This document shows, piece after piece, positions 34,403 through 43,216 of a stretch of 64,000 nt of DNA; positions within the stretch are counted from its first letter, which is position 1, and every line of letters starts with the position of its first letter. Source of the DNA: Microbacterium sp. lyk4-40-TSB-66 (GTDB lineage: Bacteria; Actinomycetota; Actinomycetes; Actinomycetales; Microbacteriaceae); NCBI RefSeq assembly GCF_030209475.1, contig NZ_JARVRW010000013.1, positions 23,239 through 87,238 on the forward strand, in the 5' to 3' direction. The position numbers and the translations under genes were made by a program. The notes under the pieces were generated by a model. The model had not been told where the DNA came from and did not search any database. It worked only from the letters and a program-made list of their open reading frames with translations.

Positions 34403-36934
34403 ATGCCATTTGTCGGTCGTGCGCGCGAGAAACGCATCGCGGAAGACGTCATCGGGACCACAGGGGGATCAGGATGCCTTTTCATCGGAGAGGTCGGCAT
34501 CGGCAAGTCCGCTCTCGCCCGCGAGATCGCGGGGCAGCATGGGGCGGTCGTCGTCACGGCGAGCCCGAACGAGCGCCTGTGGCCGTTCTCGGGGCTCTCC
34601 GCCCTCGCCGCGGGCCTCGGCGGCGAGCGTCGTAACGCCGTCAACGCCGTCCTCGCGCGCGGCCGGGACTGGCCCGAACACCTCCTCGCCGAGGAACTGA
34701 GCCGCACCCTGCACCTCGTGCACGACGAGCCCGACGTCGTCATCATCGACGACCTCGACCAGATGGACGGGGCGAGCATCACGGTGCTGTCCTACGTCTT
34801 CGGTCGTCTGCGGGGCACCGGCCTCAGCGTCGTGGCGACCGCCGGTGCCGCCGACCGGCGGCATGACTTCGCCGGCATGCGGCACTCCCGCCTCGAACGG
34901 CTGTCGTTCGAGGAGTCGCTCGACCTCGGACGCGTGGTCCTCGGCTCGGGGGCGTCTCTCGCGGTGCTGTACACCGTGGCGGGATCGGTCGGAGGGGATC
35001 CCGGCATCCTGTCCCGCGTGCGTCTCACCCCGTGCGAGGCTCTGGGCGACGATCCACTGCCACTCCCCCTCCGCCTCGTGGACGACGACTCCGACGACCG
35101 CAAACGCGGGGGACGGGGGGTGCACGATCCCCGCATCGCCGCGGTCTTGGACCTCCTGTGCGTCGGTCCCGTCTTCGGGCACGACCGCCTGCGCGCGGTG
35201 GCCGCGGCTCTCGGTGTCGAGGTGGACGCACTGATCGACGCGGGTCTGGTCGCCGTCCACGGGGAGCTGGCACGCATCGCGGATCCCGCGCTGCGTCTGC
35301 GTCGGCTCGCGGCGCTCTCCGCCGACGACAGGTCACGGCTGCACGCCCAGGCGGCCGAGGAGCACGGGGAGAAGTATCCTGCGACCTTCCTCTGGCATCG
35401 GAGTCACGCAGAGCCGGATGCCGATCGTGAACGCCTTCTGGTCGCGGCGGTGGATCTCGCCCGTGCGGGGGAACCGTCGGCGGCGGTCGAGTTCGCGGAG
35501 CGGGCGCTGGCCGGCCGCGTCGATGAGGCCTCACGATGCCGGCACCTCGTCGACCTCGGTGAGGCCCTCGTGATGCAGGGGCACGACGTGCGGGGCCGGC
35601 ACTACCTCCGACGCGCCGGGGCCCCGACCGACCCCGACGTGCGCACCCGGGCGGCACTGGCCTGGTTGCGGGCGACGACCGCGGCCGACCAGATCGTCGA
35701 CGACACGATGCTGCGCGTCGCCGCGCAGACCGACGACCCGCGCGCCGCGGAACGACTGCTGTGCGAGAGTGCGCGGCTGCATCTGTGGCGGGGGGAGACC
35801 GAGCGGGCCCACGAACTGGTCGTCCTGTCGGCCGAGCGGGGCATCGCCTCGACCGAGACGACGTTGCTCGCCCGCCTCCTCGAGGAGCTGGGCGACGACG
35901 TCCTCGTTCCGGTCACCGTCGACACCGGGCTCCCGGCCGGGGCGGAGGACGGAGACGCCCCGATCGAGCAGGAGATCCTCGCGCTGTACACCGCCGTGCT
36001 GCGGGAGCAGTACCCCGCCGTCCGACGACGCATTCTGACGCTGCTCGGGCGCCGGCCGCGCCCGCAGCCGTACTGGCGCGATCAGTTGCGGAGCCTGCTG
36101 GTGACGACGGAGGTGCGCGGCGGCGATCCGGTCGCGGCGCGCGAGGCCGTCGCCGCGTGGCGGCGCGAGTGGGTCCCCGGCCGCACCTCCGAGCTGGCCG
36201 ACGTCCTCGTCCTCGCGGGGGCGGCGGCGCTCGATCCGCTGGGGCCTGGCGCCGGTGATCTCGTGCGTCACGGGCGCGATCTCTGTCGACGGGAGGGCAC
36301 ACCGACGCCGTTGCCGTGGTTCGCCGTCATCGAGGGCGGGTCCGCTCTCGCGGAGGGACGTTTCGACGACGCGGTCGCCTCCCTCGAGGCCGCCCGGGAA
36401 GCCGTGCCCTGCGAGGATCCGTCCCTGTTGCGCGCCGACGCCGACCTCGTGGAGGCGCTCTGGTTGAGCGGTCACCGCGCGGACGCGCGCCGCATCCTCG
36501 TCCGCCTCGAAGCGGCATCCGTGCGCACACCCCGTCGGTGGACGACGCTCGCGGTGGCGCGCTCGCGCGCAGTCTGCCGCAGCGATCGGGACGGCGCCGC
36601 CGCATTCCGCGAGGCGGAGGCGATCTGGCGCACGGACGATCCGCCGATCGAGCGCCTCCGTCTGCGCGCGGCTCGGGAACGCTGTCTGCCGACCACCGGT
36701 CGTCCGGTGCTGCAGGCGACGCCGCGTCCCACCGATCGAGGGCGCTCGCTCACCCCCCAGGAGCGCGACGTCGTCGCTCTGGTGGGTCAGGGGCTTCGCA
36801 ACCGCGACATCGCGGCCGCGCTCTTCATCTCGCTCCGCACCGTCGAACTGCGTCTCACGGGCATCTACCGCAAGCTCGGCGTGACCTCGCGGGTGCACCT
36901 CGTCGCGCTGCTGCACGGCGCGTCCCTGCCCTGA
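34403..36934 (+). CDS. large ATP-binding LuxR-family (LAL/MalT-like) transcriptional regulator
   Basis: This is an 843-aa regulator. The N-terminal NTPase domain has Walker A GEVGIGKSA at about 29-37 and Walker B DVVIIDDLDQMD at about 115-126. A long alpha-helical middle resembles the TPR-like sensor of LAL proteins. The C-terminal LuxR/GerE helix-turn-helix is clear (LTPQERDVVALVGQGLRNRDIAAALFISLRTVELRLTGIYRKLGV). An in-frame TTG four codons earlier is less likely. It stands alone with its own promoter next to the envelope-polysaccharide genes, which it may control; the ligand is unknown. Confidence 0.9.
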   Translation: MPFVGRAREKRIAEDVIGTTGGSGCLFIGEVGIGKSALAREIAGQHGAVVVTASPNERLWPFSGLSALAAGLGGERRNAVNAVLARGRDWPEHLLAEELSRTLHLVHDEPDVVIIDDLDQMDGASITVLSYVFGRLRGTGLSVVATAGAADRRHDFAGMRHSRLERLSFEESLDLGRVVLGSGASLAVLYTVAGSVGGDPGILSRVRLTPCEALGDDPLPLPLRLVDDDSDDRKRGGRGVHDPRIAAVLDLLCVGPVFGHDRLRAVAAALGVEVDALIDAGLVAVHGELARIADPALRLRRLAALSADDRSRLHAQAAEEHGEKYPATFLWHRSHAEPDADRERLLVAAVDLARAGEPSAAVEFAERALAGRVDEASRCRHLVDLGEALVMQGHDVRGRHYLRRAGAPTDPDVRTRAALAWLRATTAADQIVDDTMLRVAAQTDDPRAAERLLCESARLHLWRGETERAHELVVLSAERGIASTETTLLARLLEELGDDVLVPVTVDTGLPAGAEDGDAPIEQEILALYTAVLREQYPAVRRRILTLLGRRPRPQPYWRDQLRSLLVTTEVRGGDPVAAREAVAAWRREWVPGRTSELADVLVLAGAAALDPLGPGAGDLVRHGRDLCRREGTPTPLPWFAVIEGGSALAEGRFDDAVASLEAAREAVPCEDPSLLRADADLVEALWLSGHRADARRILVRLEAASVRTPRRWTTLAVARSRAVCRSDRDGAAAFREAEAIWRTDDPPIERLRLRAARERCLPTTGRPVLQATPRPTDRGRSLTPQERDVVALVGQGLRNRDIAAALFISLRTVELRLTGIYRKLGVTSRVHLVALLHGASLP

Positions 36935-36986
36935 CGCCCCGGTGCGGGGGACGACGTCGGATCGACGGATGCCAAAAGGGTCAGCG

Positions 36987-38264
36987 TCAGGGCGAGACGG
37001 GTGAGAGCGCCGCACGGCGGTCGGGACTGCGCCAGCGACCATCGGAGGAGGGGCGGCCGAGCGCGGCGACGAGGGCGCGGAGGCACAGGACCGCATCCCA
37101 CACCCGCAGCAGGGGGAACAGGAGCATCCAGCCGCGCGGCCGTGTACCGGTGACGGCGCACGCGAACACCGTCATCGCGGCATCCGCCGCAAGGAACGCC
37201 GCGGCCAACGGACCGATCGGCAACACCGCCGCCACGGTCGCCGCCACGGTCGCGGCCTCCCCGGTGAGCATCGCGCTCGCCATCGTCGCAAGGGCGGCCA
37301 CAACGAGCACCGGCACCATCGCGGTGAGCACGAGGCTGGAGACCACCGTCTCCACTGCGAACACGCCGACGGACGCCCAGAACAGGCCCCGGCGCGGACC
37401 GTGGCGCCGTACCGTCTGCCAGAAGCCCAGACTCCACCTCCGCATCTGCGCGGAGTAGTCGCGGAAGAGGGCGGGGTCCTGGGTCTCGGCCACCGCGCAC
37501 GCGGGGTGGAATGCGATGCGACCGAGGCGTTTCGCGTGCACCTCGAACGTCATGTTGAAGTCCTCGATCGACAGACCGGGCGCGTCGATGTCGATGCGGT
37601 CGAGCACGTCGGTGCGGTACATGCTCGCGAACCCCGGCACGATGGCGACCGCATCGGTCGCGCGCGCCGCCTGCCCGAACTTGTGGAGGTACTGCGTGCA
37701 GACGTAGGTGCGTTCCCGGTAGGACGTGAGGACCCGGCCCATCCCCCGGGTCCCGGCATCCGGGGCCGTCGTCGCCCGCCCCGCGACGGCCACCACCCCC
37801 TCGTCGGTGAACAGCGGCAGGCCGGTGCGGAGATAGTCCGGCCGCGGCCGCGAGTCGGCGTCGAGCAGGAGCAGCAGCGGGAAGCGTTCCGGGATGCGGA
37901 AGTGGGCGAGACCGGCGCGGATCGCGCCCGCCTTCCCCCGATTGGGGACGAGGTCCCACGCCGTGGCGCCGGCTTCCCGAGCGCGCGCCGCCGTCTCGTC
38001 GTTCGAGCCATCCGAGACCACGAAGACGTTCGCCGCCGGCACGAGGGCGCGTGCGGCGCGGACGGCGTCCGCGATCACGAGTTGCTCGTCGTGCGCGGCG
38101 ATCAGCACCGCCACCTCGTCGGGACGGAAGAACATCGACGGCGACAGCAGGGGGCTGTCGGTGCGGCCCTCGGCGGCGAGTCGGCAGAGGGCGGCAATCC
38201 CCCACACCGCGGTCGAGAGTCCGATCGTGCAGATCACGACGACGAGCACCACAACGAGGGTCAC
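36987..38264 (-). CDS. processive GT2 membrane glycosyltransferase (polysaccharide synthase-like)
   Basis: This 425-aa protein has an N-terminal helix, a GT-A domain and several C-terminal helices. Catalytic features of processive beta-glycosyltransferases are present: DGSND at about 85-89, the DxD in LLDADSRPRP (135-137), ED in SIEDFNMTFE, and QMRRW (QxxRW type) at 273-277. Cellulose, chitin, hyaluronan and PNAG synthases share this plan. The GTG at 38264 is chosen because it overlaps the stop of a 24-codon leader ORF (GTGA); two other in-frame GTGs lie within 9 nt. It is divergent from the dehydrogenase-epimerase-deacetylase operon. Confidence 0.88.
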   Translation of the reverse strand: MTLVVVLVVVICTIGLSTAVWGIAALCRLAAEGRTDSPLLSPSMFFRPDEVAVLIAAHDEQLVIADAVRAARALVPAANVFVVSDGSNDETAARAREAGATAWDLVPNRGKAGAIRAGLAHFRIPERFPLLLLLDADSRPRPDYLRTGLPLFTDEGVVAVAGRATTAPDAGTRGMGRVLTSYRERTYVCTQYLHKFGQAARATDAVAIVPGFASMYRTDVLDRIDIDAPGLSIEDFNMTFEVHAKRLGRIAFHPACAVAETQDPALFRDYSAQMRRWSLGFWQTVRRHGPRRGLFWASVGVFAVETVVSSLVLTAMVPVLVVAALATMASAMLTGEAATVAATVAAVLPIGPLAAAFLAADAAMTVFACAVTGTRPRGWMLLFPLLRVWDAVLCLRALVAALGRPSSDGRWRSPDRRAALSPVSP

Positions 38265-38335
38265 GCGCACCACCCCGCGGGCGTTCGCGCGGCGGACGTG
38301 GCTGTGGTCGGCGCGTCGATGACCGATCGAGACAT
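38261..38335 (-). CDS. 24-codon leader ORF coupled to the GT2 synthase
   Basis: The ORF encodes MSRSVIDAPTTATSAARTPAGWCA. It has AAGGGGA 5 nt before its ATG and a TACGGT -10 element (38359-38364) just upstream. Its TGA overlaps the synthase GTG as GTGA. The synthase start itself has no Shine-Dalgarno, so translation through this ORF may be required. Whether the peptide matters is unknown. Confidence 0.45.
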   Translation of the reverse strand: MSRSVIDAPTTATSAARTPAGWCA

Positions 38336-38358
38336 GGCATCCCCTTCGCTCGCGCTCG

Positions 38359-38364
38359 ACCGTA
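38359..38364 (-). promoter_or_regulatory. -10 element for the GT2 synthase leader
   Basis: TACGGT on the minus strand, about 24 nt before the ATG of the leader ORF. Confidence 0.4.
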
Positions 38365-38416
38365 CGCCGCGACGGCCACCGTCGCCGCGTGAAGGCCCGC
38401 ACGCCGGATGCGGTTT

Positions 38417-38457
38417 CCCGCATGATCGGGTGCGGTGCGCGGCGACCCGCATGATCG
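38417..38457. promoter_or_regulatory. paired 12-bp direct repeats in the divergent envelope promoter
   Basis: CCCGCATGATCG occurs at 38417-38428 and again at 38446-38457, 29 bp apart (about three helical turns). The first copy extends to the inverted repeat CCCGCATGATCGGG. They end 11 bp upstream of the -35 of the dehydrogenase operon, the usual position for activator sites. Confidence 0.6.
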
Positions 38458-38468
38458 CCGCCCGTTCC

Positions 38469-38498
38469 TTGACCGTCGCCTCCGCAGCGGCTCAGGGT
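38469..38498 (+). promoter_or_regulatory. promoter of the dehydrogenase-epimerase-deacetylase operon
   Basis: A TTGACC -35 (38469-38474) and CAGGGT (38493-38498) are spaced by 18 nt. The start codon is about 58 nt downstream. Confidence 0.5.
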
Positions 38499-38556
38499 GA
38501 GCGAGGGGTCGACGCCGACACCCGATCGCTTCACGCACCGTTTCTGGAGGATGATG

Positions 38557-39885
38557 ATGTCCACACTCGATATCCGGGCGGACCTGTTCCAGGCTCCCCT
38601 CCCACCCGCGCCGGCCGACGCTCCGTTCGATTTCGACGTCGCCATCGTGGGTCTCGGATACGTCGGTCTGCCGACGGCCCTCGCCCACCACGCGAGCGGC
38701 TCGCGCGTGCTCGCGCTCGACGTCTCGTCGCGCCGACTGCGGACGATCGCCGCCCGGGGAGCCGACCTCATCGACTCGGACCGCGAACGGCTCGACATCG
38801 CGCTGCGTGCGCCCCAGGGCTTCCGGCTGACCGGCGATATCCACGAACTCCGCCGCGCCGCCGCCATCGTCGTGTGCGTTCCCACCCCCGTCGACGAACG
38901 GCAGGTTCCCGATCTCGGCCCGCTCCGCGCGGCCTGCGCCACCGTCGTCGCCGCCGCACGCCCCGGCCAGCTGATCATGCTCACCTCCACGACCTACGTC
39001 GGATGCACCCACGACCTGATCGAGCAGCCCCTTCGCGACCGCGGGATGCAGATCGGCCGCGACGTGTTCGTGACCTTCAGCGCCGAGCGCATCGACCCCG
39101 GCAACGTCGGTTTCGCCCAGGAGGTCGTCCCCCGCGTGGTGGGCGGGGCGACTCCGCAGTGCGAGGAGGAGGGCGCGCGCCTGCTCTCCCGGTACGCCGC
39201 GCGCGTGCACCGCGTGTCGAGCCTGGCGACCGCCGAGATGACGAAGCTGCTCGAGAACACGTTCCGCGCGGTCAACATCGCCCTCGCGAACGAGTTCGCC
39301 GACATCTGCGGGGCCCTCGACGTCCCCGTCACCGAGGTCATCGAGGCGGCGAGCACGAAGCCGTACGGATTCATGGCGTTCTACCCCGGGCCGGGCGTCG
39401 GGGGTCACTGCATCCCGTGCGACCCGCACTACCTGCTGTGGCAGCTCAAGGCGCTGCACGTGGATGCCGGCGTCATCACCGAGGCGATGACGCGCATCGC
39501 GGCGCGTCCGCGTCGTGTGGTCGAGCGGATCCGCGACGTGCTCGGGAAGGCGGGTAAGGGCACCCTCGGGGCGCGGGTGCTCGTGGTCGGGGTGACCTAC
39601 AAACCCGACGTCGCCGACCTCCGCGAGTCGCCGGCTCTGGAGATCATCGACCTGCTCGTCGACCTCGGCGCCGAGGTGCAGTACGTCGACACGCATGCCG
39701 CGCACATCCACCTCGGGTCGGGGCGCGAGCGCGATTCCCTCGCCGATCCGGCCGGGTTCGAGCCCGATGTGGTGCTCGTGCACACGCGCCACCACGACAG
39801 CGATCTGTCGTGGCTGGACGCCGACACGGTCGTCGTCGACGGCACGTACCGCAGCGCCGACATCGCCGGACGGGTGCTGCTGTGA
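38557..39885 (+). CDS. nucleotide sugar dehydrogenase (UDP-HexNAc 6-dehydrogenase type, WbpA/WecC-like)
   Basis: This 442-aa UDP-sugar 6-dehydrogenase would oxidise C6 of a UDP-sugar to the uronic acid with NAD. The Rossmann motif GLGYVGLP starts at about 32, and the catalytic Cys lies in GVGGHCIPCDPHYL. The HCIPxDP form matches UDP-GlcNAc/ManNAc dehydrogenases better than the SCFPKD form of UDP-glucose enzymes. Three ATGs follow CTGGAGG; the third (38557) has the best spacing, 6 nt. First of four coupled genes. Confidence 0.9.
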   Translation: MSTLDIRADLFQAPLPPAPADAPFDFDVAIVGLGYVGLPTALAHHASGSRVLALDVSSRRLRTIAARGADLIDSDRERLDIALRAPQGFRLTGDIHELRRAAAIVVCVPTPVDERQVPDLGPLRAACATVVAAARPGQLIMLTSTTYVGCTHDLIEQPLRDRGMQIGRDVFVTFSAERIDPGNVGFAQEVVPRVVGGATPQCEEEGARLLSRYAARVHRVSSLATAEMTKLLENTFRAVNIALANEFADICGALDVPVTEVIEAASTKPYGFMAFYPGPGVGGHCIPCDPHYLLWQLKALHVDAGVITEAMTRIAARPRRVVERIRDVLGKAGKGTLGARVLVVGVTYKPDVADLRESPALEIIDLLVDLGAEVQYVDTHAAHIHLGSGRERDSLADPAGFEPDVVLVHTRHHDSDLSWLDADTVVVDGTYRSADIAGRVLL

Positions 39886-40937
39886 GCGTGCAGGTCTTCC
39901 CCGGCCGCGCCGCCACGCGGTCGCTCGTCACGGGAGGTGCCGGTTTCGTCGGCAGCCATCTCGTCGAGCACCTGCTCGGTCTCGGCGATGAGGTCGTCGT
40001 CCTCGACGACCTCTCCACCGGAACCGCCCGCAACCTCGCCGGCGTCGCGGACCACCCGCGGCTGACGATGATCCACGGCTCGATCCTCAACACGCTGACG
40101 GTGGGCGAGGCGATGCAGGGATGCGACCGCGTCTTCCATCTGGCGGCGGCGGTGGGCGTCAAACTCATCGTCGAGCAACCCCTGCGTGGCCTGCGGGTCA
40201 ACATCCACGGCACCGAGAACGTCCTCACCGCCGCCATCGAGCGGCGCGCGTCCGTGCTCATGGTGTCGACGAGCGAGGTGTACGGCAAGAACACCGCCGA
40301 CCGCCTGCGCGAGGACTCCGACCGGATCCTCGGCGACCCGCTCCTGTCGCGCTGGACGTACGCCGGCGCGAAGGGCATCGACGAGGCGTTCGCGAAGGCG
40401 TACTGCGACGAGGAGGGCTTGGACGTCTCGATCGTGCGGCTGTTCAACACCGTCGGGCCGCGTCAGACGGGCCGTTATGGAATGGTGCTGCCGAACCTCG
40501 TCGGACAGGCGTTGCGCGGCCAGCCGTTGACCGTCTTCGGCGACGGTCTGCAGACGCGCTGCTTCTCCGCCGTCGAGGACGTCGTCCCCGCGATGGTCCT
40601 CATCGAGCGCGACCCGCGCTCGCGCGGGCAGGCGTACAACCTCGGGGGCGCGCGCGAGATCTCCATCCTCGACCTCGCGCACGAGGTCATCCGCACCCTC
40701 GACAGCCGGAGCGACATCGAGCTGGTCCCCTACGCCCAGGCCTACGCGCCGGGCTTCGAGGACATGCGCCGTCGCGTGCCCGACAACACCAAGGCGAACG
40801 ACCTCGTCGGCTACGAGCCGCGCACCTCGTTGACCTCGACGATCATGCGCGTCGCCGCCGACCTGCTCTCGCGGGAGCGGCTGGGGTCGGATGCGATGCC
40901 GCTCGCCGGCGTCGACTCGTTCCGGGGAGCGTTGTGA
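39882..40937 (+). CDS. NAD-dependent sugar-nucleotide epimerase/dehydratase
   Basis: This extended SDR protein (351 aa) is of the GalE/UDP-glucuronate epimerase kind. The GGAGFVGSH cofactor loop is at about 18-26, S-SEVYG marks the catalytic Ser/Thr strand, and YAGAK supplies Tyr and Lys. GTGA overlap with the dehydrogenase suggests they act on the same UDP-sugar. Whether it epimerises at C4 or C5, or decarboxylates, cannot be told. Confidence 0.88.
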   Translation: MSVQVFPGRAATRSLVTGGAGFVGSHLVEHLLGLGDEVVVLDDLSTGTARNLAGVADHPRLTMIHGSILNTLTVGEAMQGCDRVFHLAAAVGVKLIVEQPLRGLRVNIHGTENVLTAAIERRASVLMVSTSEVYGKNTADRLREDSDRILGDPLLSRWTYAGAKGIDEAFAKAYCDEEGLDVSIVRLFNTVGPRQTGRYGMVLPNLVGQALRGQPLTVFGDGLQTRCFSAVEDVVPAMVLIERDPRSRGQAYNLGGAREISILDLAHEVIRTLDSRSDIELVPYAQAYAPGFEDMRRRVPDNTKANDLVGYEPRTSLTSTIMRVAADLLSRERLGSDAMPLAGVDSFRGAL

Positions 40938-42409
40938 TGCCCCGCGGGCACGTCCCCCGACAGCAGGGGGCGCGCGCCTCGAGGTCGTCCCTCCGCCGCG
41001 GCGTCGCCGTCGTGGCGGCGCTCGCGGTGGCAGCCGGCGCTCTCGTCGTCGCGGCCCCCGCGCCCCCCGCCGAGGCCGCGACCCGCACGATCGTGAGTCT
41101 GACGTTCGACGACGCCAACGCGAACCAGTTGCAGGCGCTCCCCGCCCTCCGCTCCAACGGCATGCGGGCGACCTTCTACGTGCCCTCGGGGTTCATCGGC
41201 GCCACGGGACACATGACACGAGCCGACCTGACGACCCTGAAGAACGCCGGTCACGAGATCGGCGGGCACACCGTGAACCACCCCGACCTCGCGCAGGTGA
41301 GCGTCGACGAGGCGAAGCGCCAGATCTGCACCGACCGTCGCAACCTCACCTCGTGGGGGTTCACCGTCCGCAGCTTCGCCTACCCCTTCGCTTCGAGCAC
41401 GCCCGACGTCGAGAAGGCCGCCGCCGCGTGCGGGTACAACAGCGCCCGGCTGCTCGGCGACATCCGCAGTCGCTTCGGCTGCCCGGACTGCGCCTACGCC
41501 GAGTCGCCGCGCCCCGCCGACCGGTACGCGCTGAAGGCGCTGGATCAGGTGGATGACACGTGGTCGCTCGACGATCTGAAGGCCGGCGTCACGAATGCCG
41601 AGCGCAACGGCGGTGGGTGGGTCCAGTACACCTTCCACGACGTGTGCGCCGACGCGTGCAGCGACCTCGCGGTCACCCCGAGTGTGTTCTCGAGCTTCGT
41701 GGCGTGGCTGAAGACCCGGCAGGCCGCCGGTACCGTCGTGCGGACGATCGGCGACGTCATCGGCGGCGCCGCCAAGCCGCTCGTCAGCGGGCCGGTCGTG
41801 GCGGCGCCCACGGGGTCGACCAACGGCATCGTGAACCCCAGCCTCGAGGTCGGCGCTCCCGATTGCTGGATGCGGGGCGGCTACGGCAGCAACTCCCCCA
41901 CCTTCAGCACCGGGATCCCCGCGCACACGGGCTCGGTCGCCAGTGGCATCACCATGTCGAACTACGTGGACGGTGACGCGAAGCTCCTCCCTCAGTTCGA
42001 TCTGGGCCAGTGCGCGCCGACGGTCACGGCCGGGCGGACGTACACGCTCCGCGAGTGGTATCTCGCCAGCGGGGTCACCCAGTTCGCGGTCTACCTGCGC
42101 TCCACGACCGGGGCGTGGTCGTACTGGACCTCGAGCCCGTGGTTCGGGTCGGCGACGGAGTGGACGCAGGCCGACTGGACGACACCCGCGATCCCCGCGG
42201 GGTACGACGGCATCAGCTTCGCCCTCACGATCTTCGCCGACGGCACCCTGCGCACCGATGACCTGCAGCTCTACGACAGCACCGGAGCTCCCCCGCTGGC
42301 CCCGGCCGGCGCGGCGACGCCTCCTGCCTCGTCGACCTCCTCGACCTCGGTGGCGCCGCCCGAGGGTCCGGTCGAGCTGTTTCAGCCCACCGAGGCCACG
42401 ACCGGATGA
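40937..42409 (+). CDS. secreted polysaccharide deacetylase with C-terminal carbohydrate-binding-like domain
   Basis: This 490-aa secreted protein has a signal peptide (about 1-48, ending PPAEAA). A CE4/NodB domain follows, with LTFDD (Asp 58-59) and the metal-binding HTVNH (His 111 and 115). The C-terminal 180 residues resemble a beta-jelly-roll carbohydrate-binding module (NPSLEVG ... DDLQLYDS), and a Thr/Ser/Pro-rich tail ends the protein. It likely deacetylates an extracellular amino-sugar polymer. The ATG overlaps the previous TGA by 1 nt, and the stop overlaps the next gene. Confidence 0.92.
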   Translation: MPRGHVPRQQGARASRSSLRRGVAVVAALAVAAGALVVAAPAPPAEAATRTIVSLTFDDANANQLQALPALRSNGMRATFYVPSGFIGATGHMTRADLTTLKNAGHEIGGHTVNHPDLAQVSVDEAKRQICTDRRNLTSWGFTVRSFAYPFASSTPDVEKAAAACGYNSARLLGDIRSRFGCPDCAYAESPRPADRYALKALDQVDDTWSLDDLKAGVTNAERNGGGWVQYTFHDVCADACSDLAVTPSVFSSFVAWLKTRQAAGTVVRTIGDVIGGAAKPLVSGPVVAAPTGSTNGIVNPSLEVGAPDCWMRGGYGSNSPTFSTGIPAHTGSVASGITMSNYVDGDAKLLPQFDLGQCAPTVTAGRTYTLREWYLASGVTQFAVYLRSTTGAWSYWTSSPWFGSATEWTQADWTTPAIPAGYDGISFALTIFADGTLRTDDLQLYDSTGAPPLAPAGAATPPASSTSSTSVAPPEGPVELFQPTEATTG

Positions 42410-43155
42410 CCTCGCGGCCGAGGCCGGCGGCGGCGATCACCCTCGCGGTGGTCGTCGCCACCGGCCTGTGCGCGTGCGCGCCGACCGCGTCGTCCCGTCC
42501 CGACACCGGCTACCCCTGGCACACCGGGATCGTGGCGACGACGTTCTGGGTGGGCGAGGTGTTCGACCCTTCGGCTTCCGACGGCAGCCAACGCGTGTCG
42601 ACGTACGACAGCGACTGGCTCGCCGCGTACGGCGGATGCGACGGCATCGACACGGGCGACGTGTGCCGCACGGAGTCGCGGACGGCGGACACCGACTTCT
42701 TCCCCACCCGGATGACACCGCGGCAGAACCCGTTCTATCTCGACCTGCCCTTCGACGACGTCAACGATCCCGAGGGGTTCGCCCTCCGCGGCGAGGTCGT
42801 GCCGTGGGCCCGTGACTCCGCCTTCGCGTCGTCTGTGGACGACCCCACCGTCAGCCTGATGAAGAACCGCTGGGTCGTGCTGCAGAAGGACGGGCACGTC
42901 TGTTACGGACAGATCCAGGATGCCGGACCCGGTGAATACCACGACGCCGACTACGTGTTCGGCGAAGACGACCGACGCCCCGCCAACACCCGCTTCAACG
43001 GCGCCGGTCTCGACGTCTCGCCGGCGCTCAACGGGTGCCTCGGCTTCGCCGAGCTTGACGGCGAGGACGATCGGGTCGATTGGGCGTTCATCGACGACGG
43101 CGACGTCCCGGCGGGACCGTGGACGCGAATGGTCACCGACTCACCGGTCCGGTAG
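42406..43155 (+). CDS. secreted lipoprotein, possibly double-psi beta-barrel fold
   Basis: This 249-aa protein has a signal peptide with lipobox-like LCAC (Cys about 24). The mature part has four or more Cys (GGCDG, DVCRTE, HVCYGQ, NGCLGF). The segment NRWVVLQKDGHVCYGQIQDAGPGEYHDADYVFG ... GLDVSPALNGCLGF is reminiscent of double-psi beta-barrels of expansin/RlpA type, with a GxxxV-like Asp-rich loop. No activity is established. It is co-translated with the deacetylase (4-nt overlap). Confidence 0.8.
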   Translation: MTSRPRPAAAITLAVVVATGLCACAPTASSRPDTGYPWHTGIVATTFWVGEVFDPSASDGSQRVSTYDSDWLAAYGGCDGIDTGDVCRTESRTADTDFFPTRMTPRQNPFYLDLPFDDVNDPEGFALRGEVVPWARDSAFASSVDDPTVSLMKNRWVVLQKDGHVCYGQIQDAGPGEYHDADYVFGEDDRRPANTRFNGAGLDVSPALNGCLGFAELDGEDDRVDWAFIDDGDVPAGPWTRMVTDSPVR

Positions 43156-43180
43156 GCGGGAGCGGCCGCGAGAACGACGG

Positions 43181-43208
43181 AGGGCCGGATGCCATGGCAT
43201 CCGGCCCT
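43181..43208. terminator. bidirectional terminator, perfect 28-bp palindrome
   Basis: The palindrome runs AGGGCCGGATGCCA then TGGCATCCGGCCCT, with no mismatch. It lies between the convergent lipoprotein and rbpA genes, and GGATGCC/GGCATCC form its core. Confidence 0.92.
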
Positions 43209-43216
43209 CTCGATGG

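Noticed and set aside
36865..39795. 976-codon minus-strand open frame
   Set aside because: It crosses two real genes on opposite strands and shows only Arg/Gly-rich sequence.
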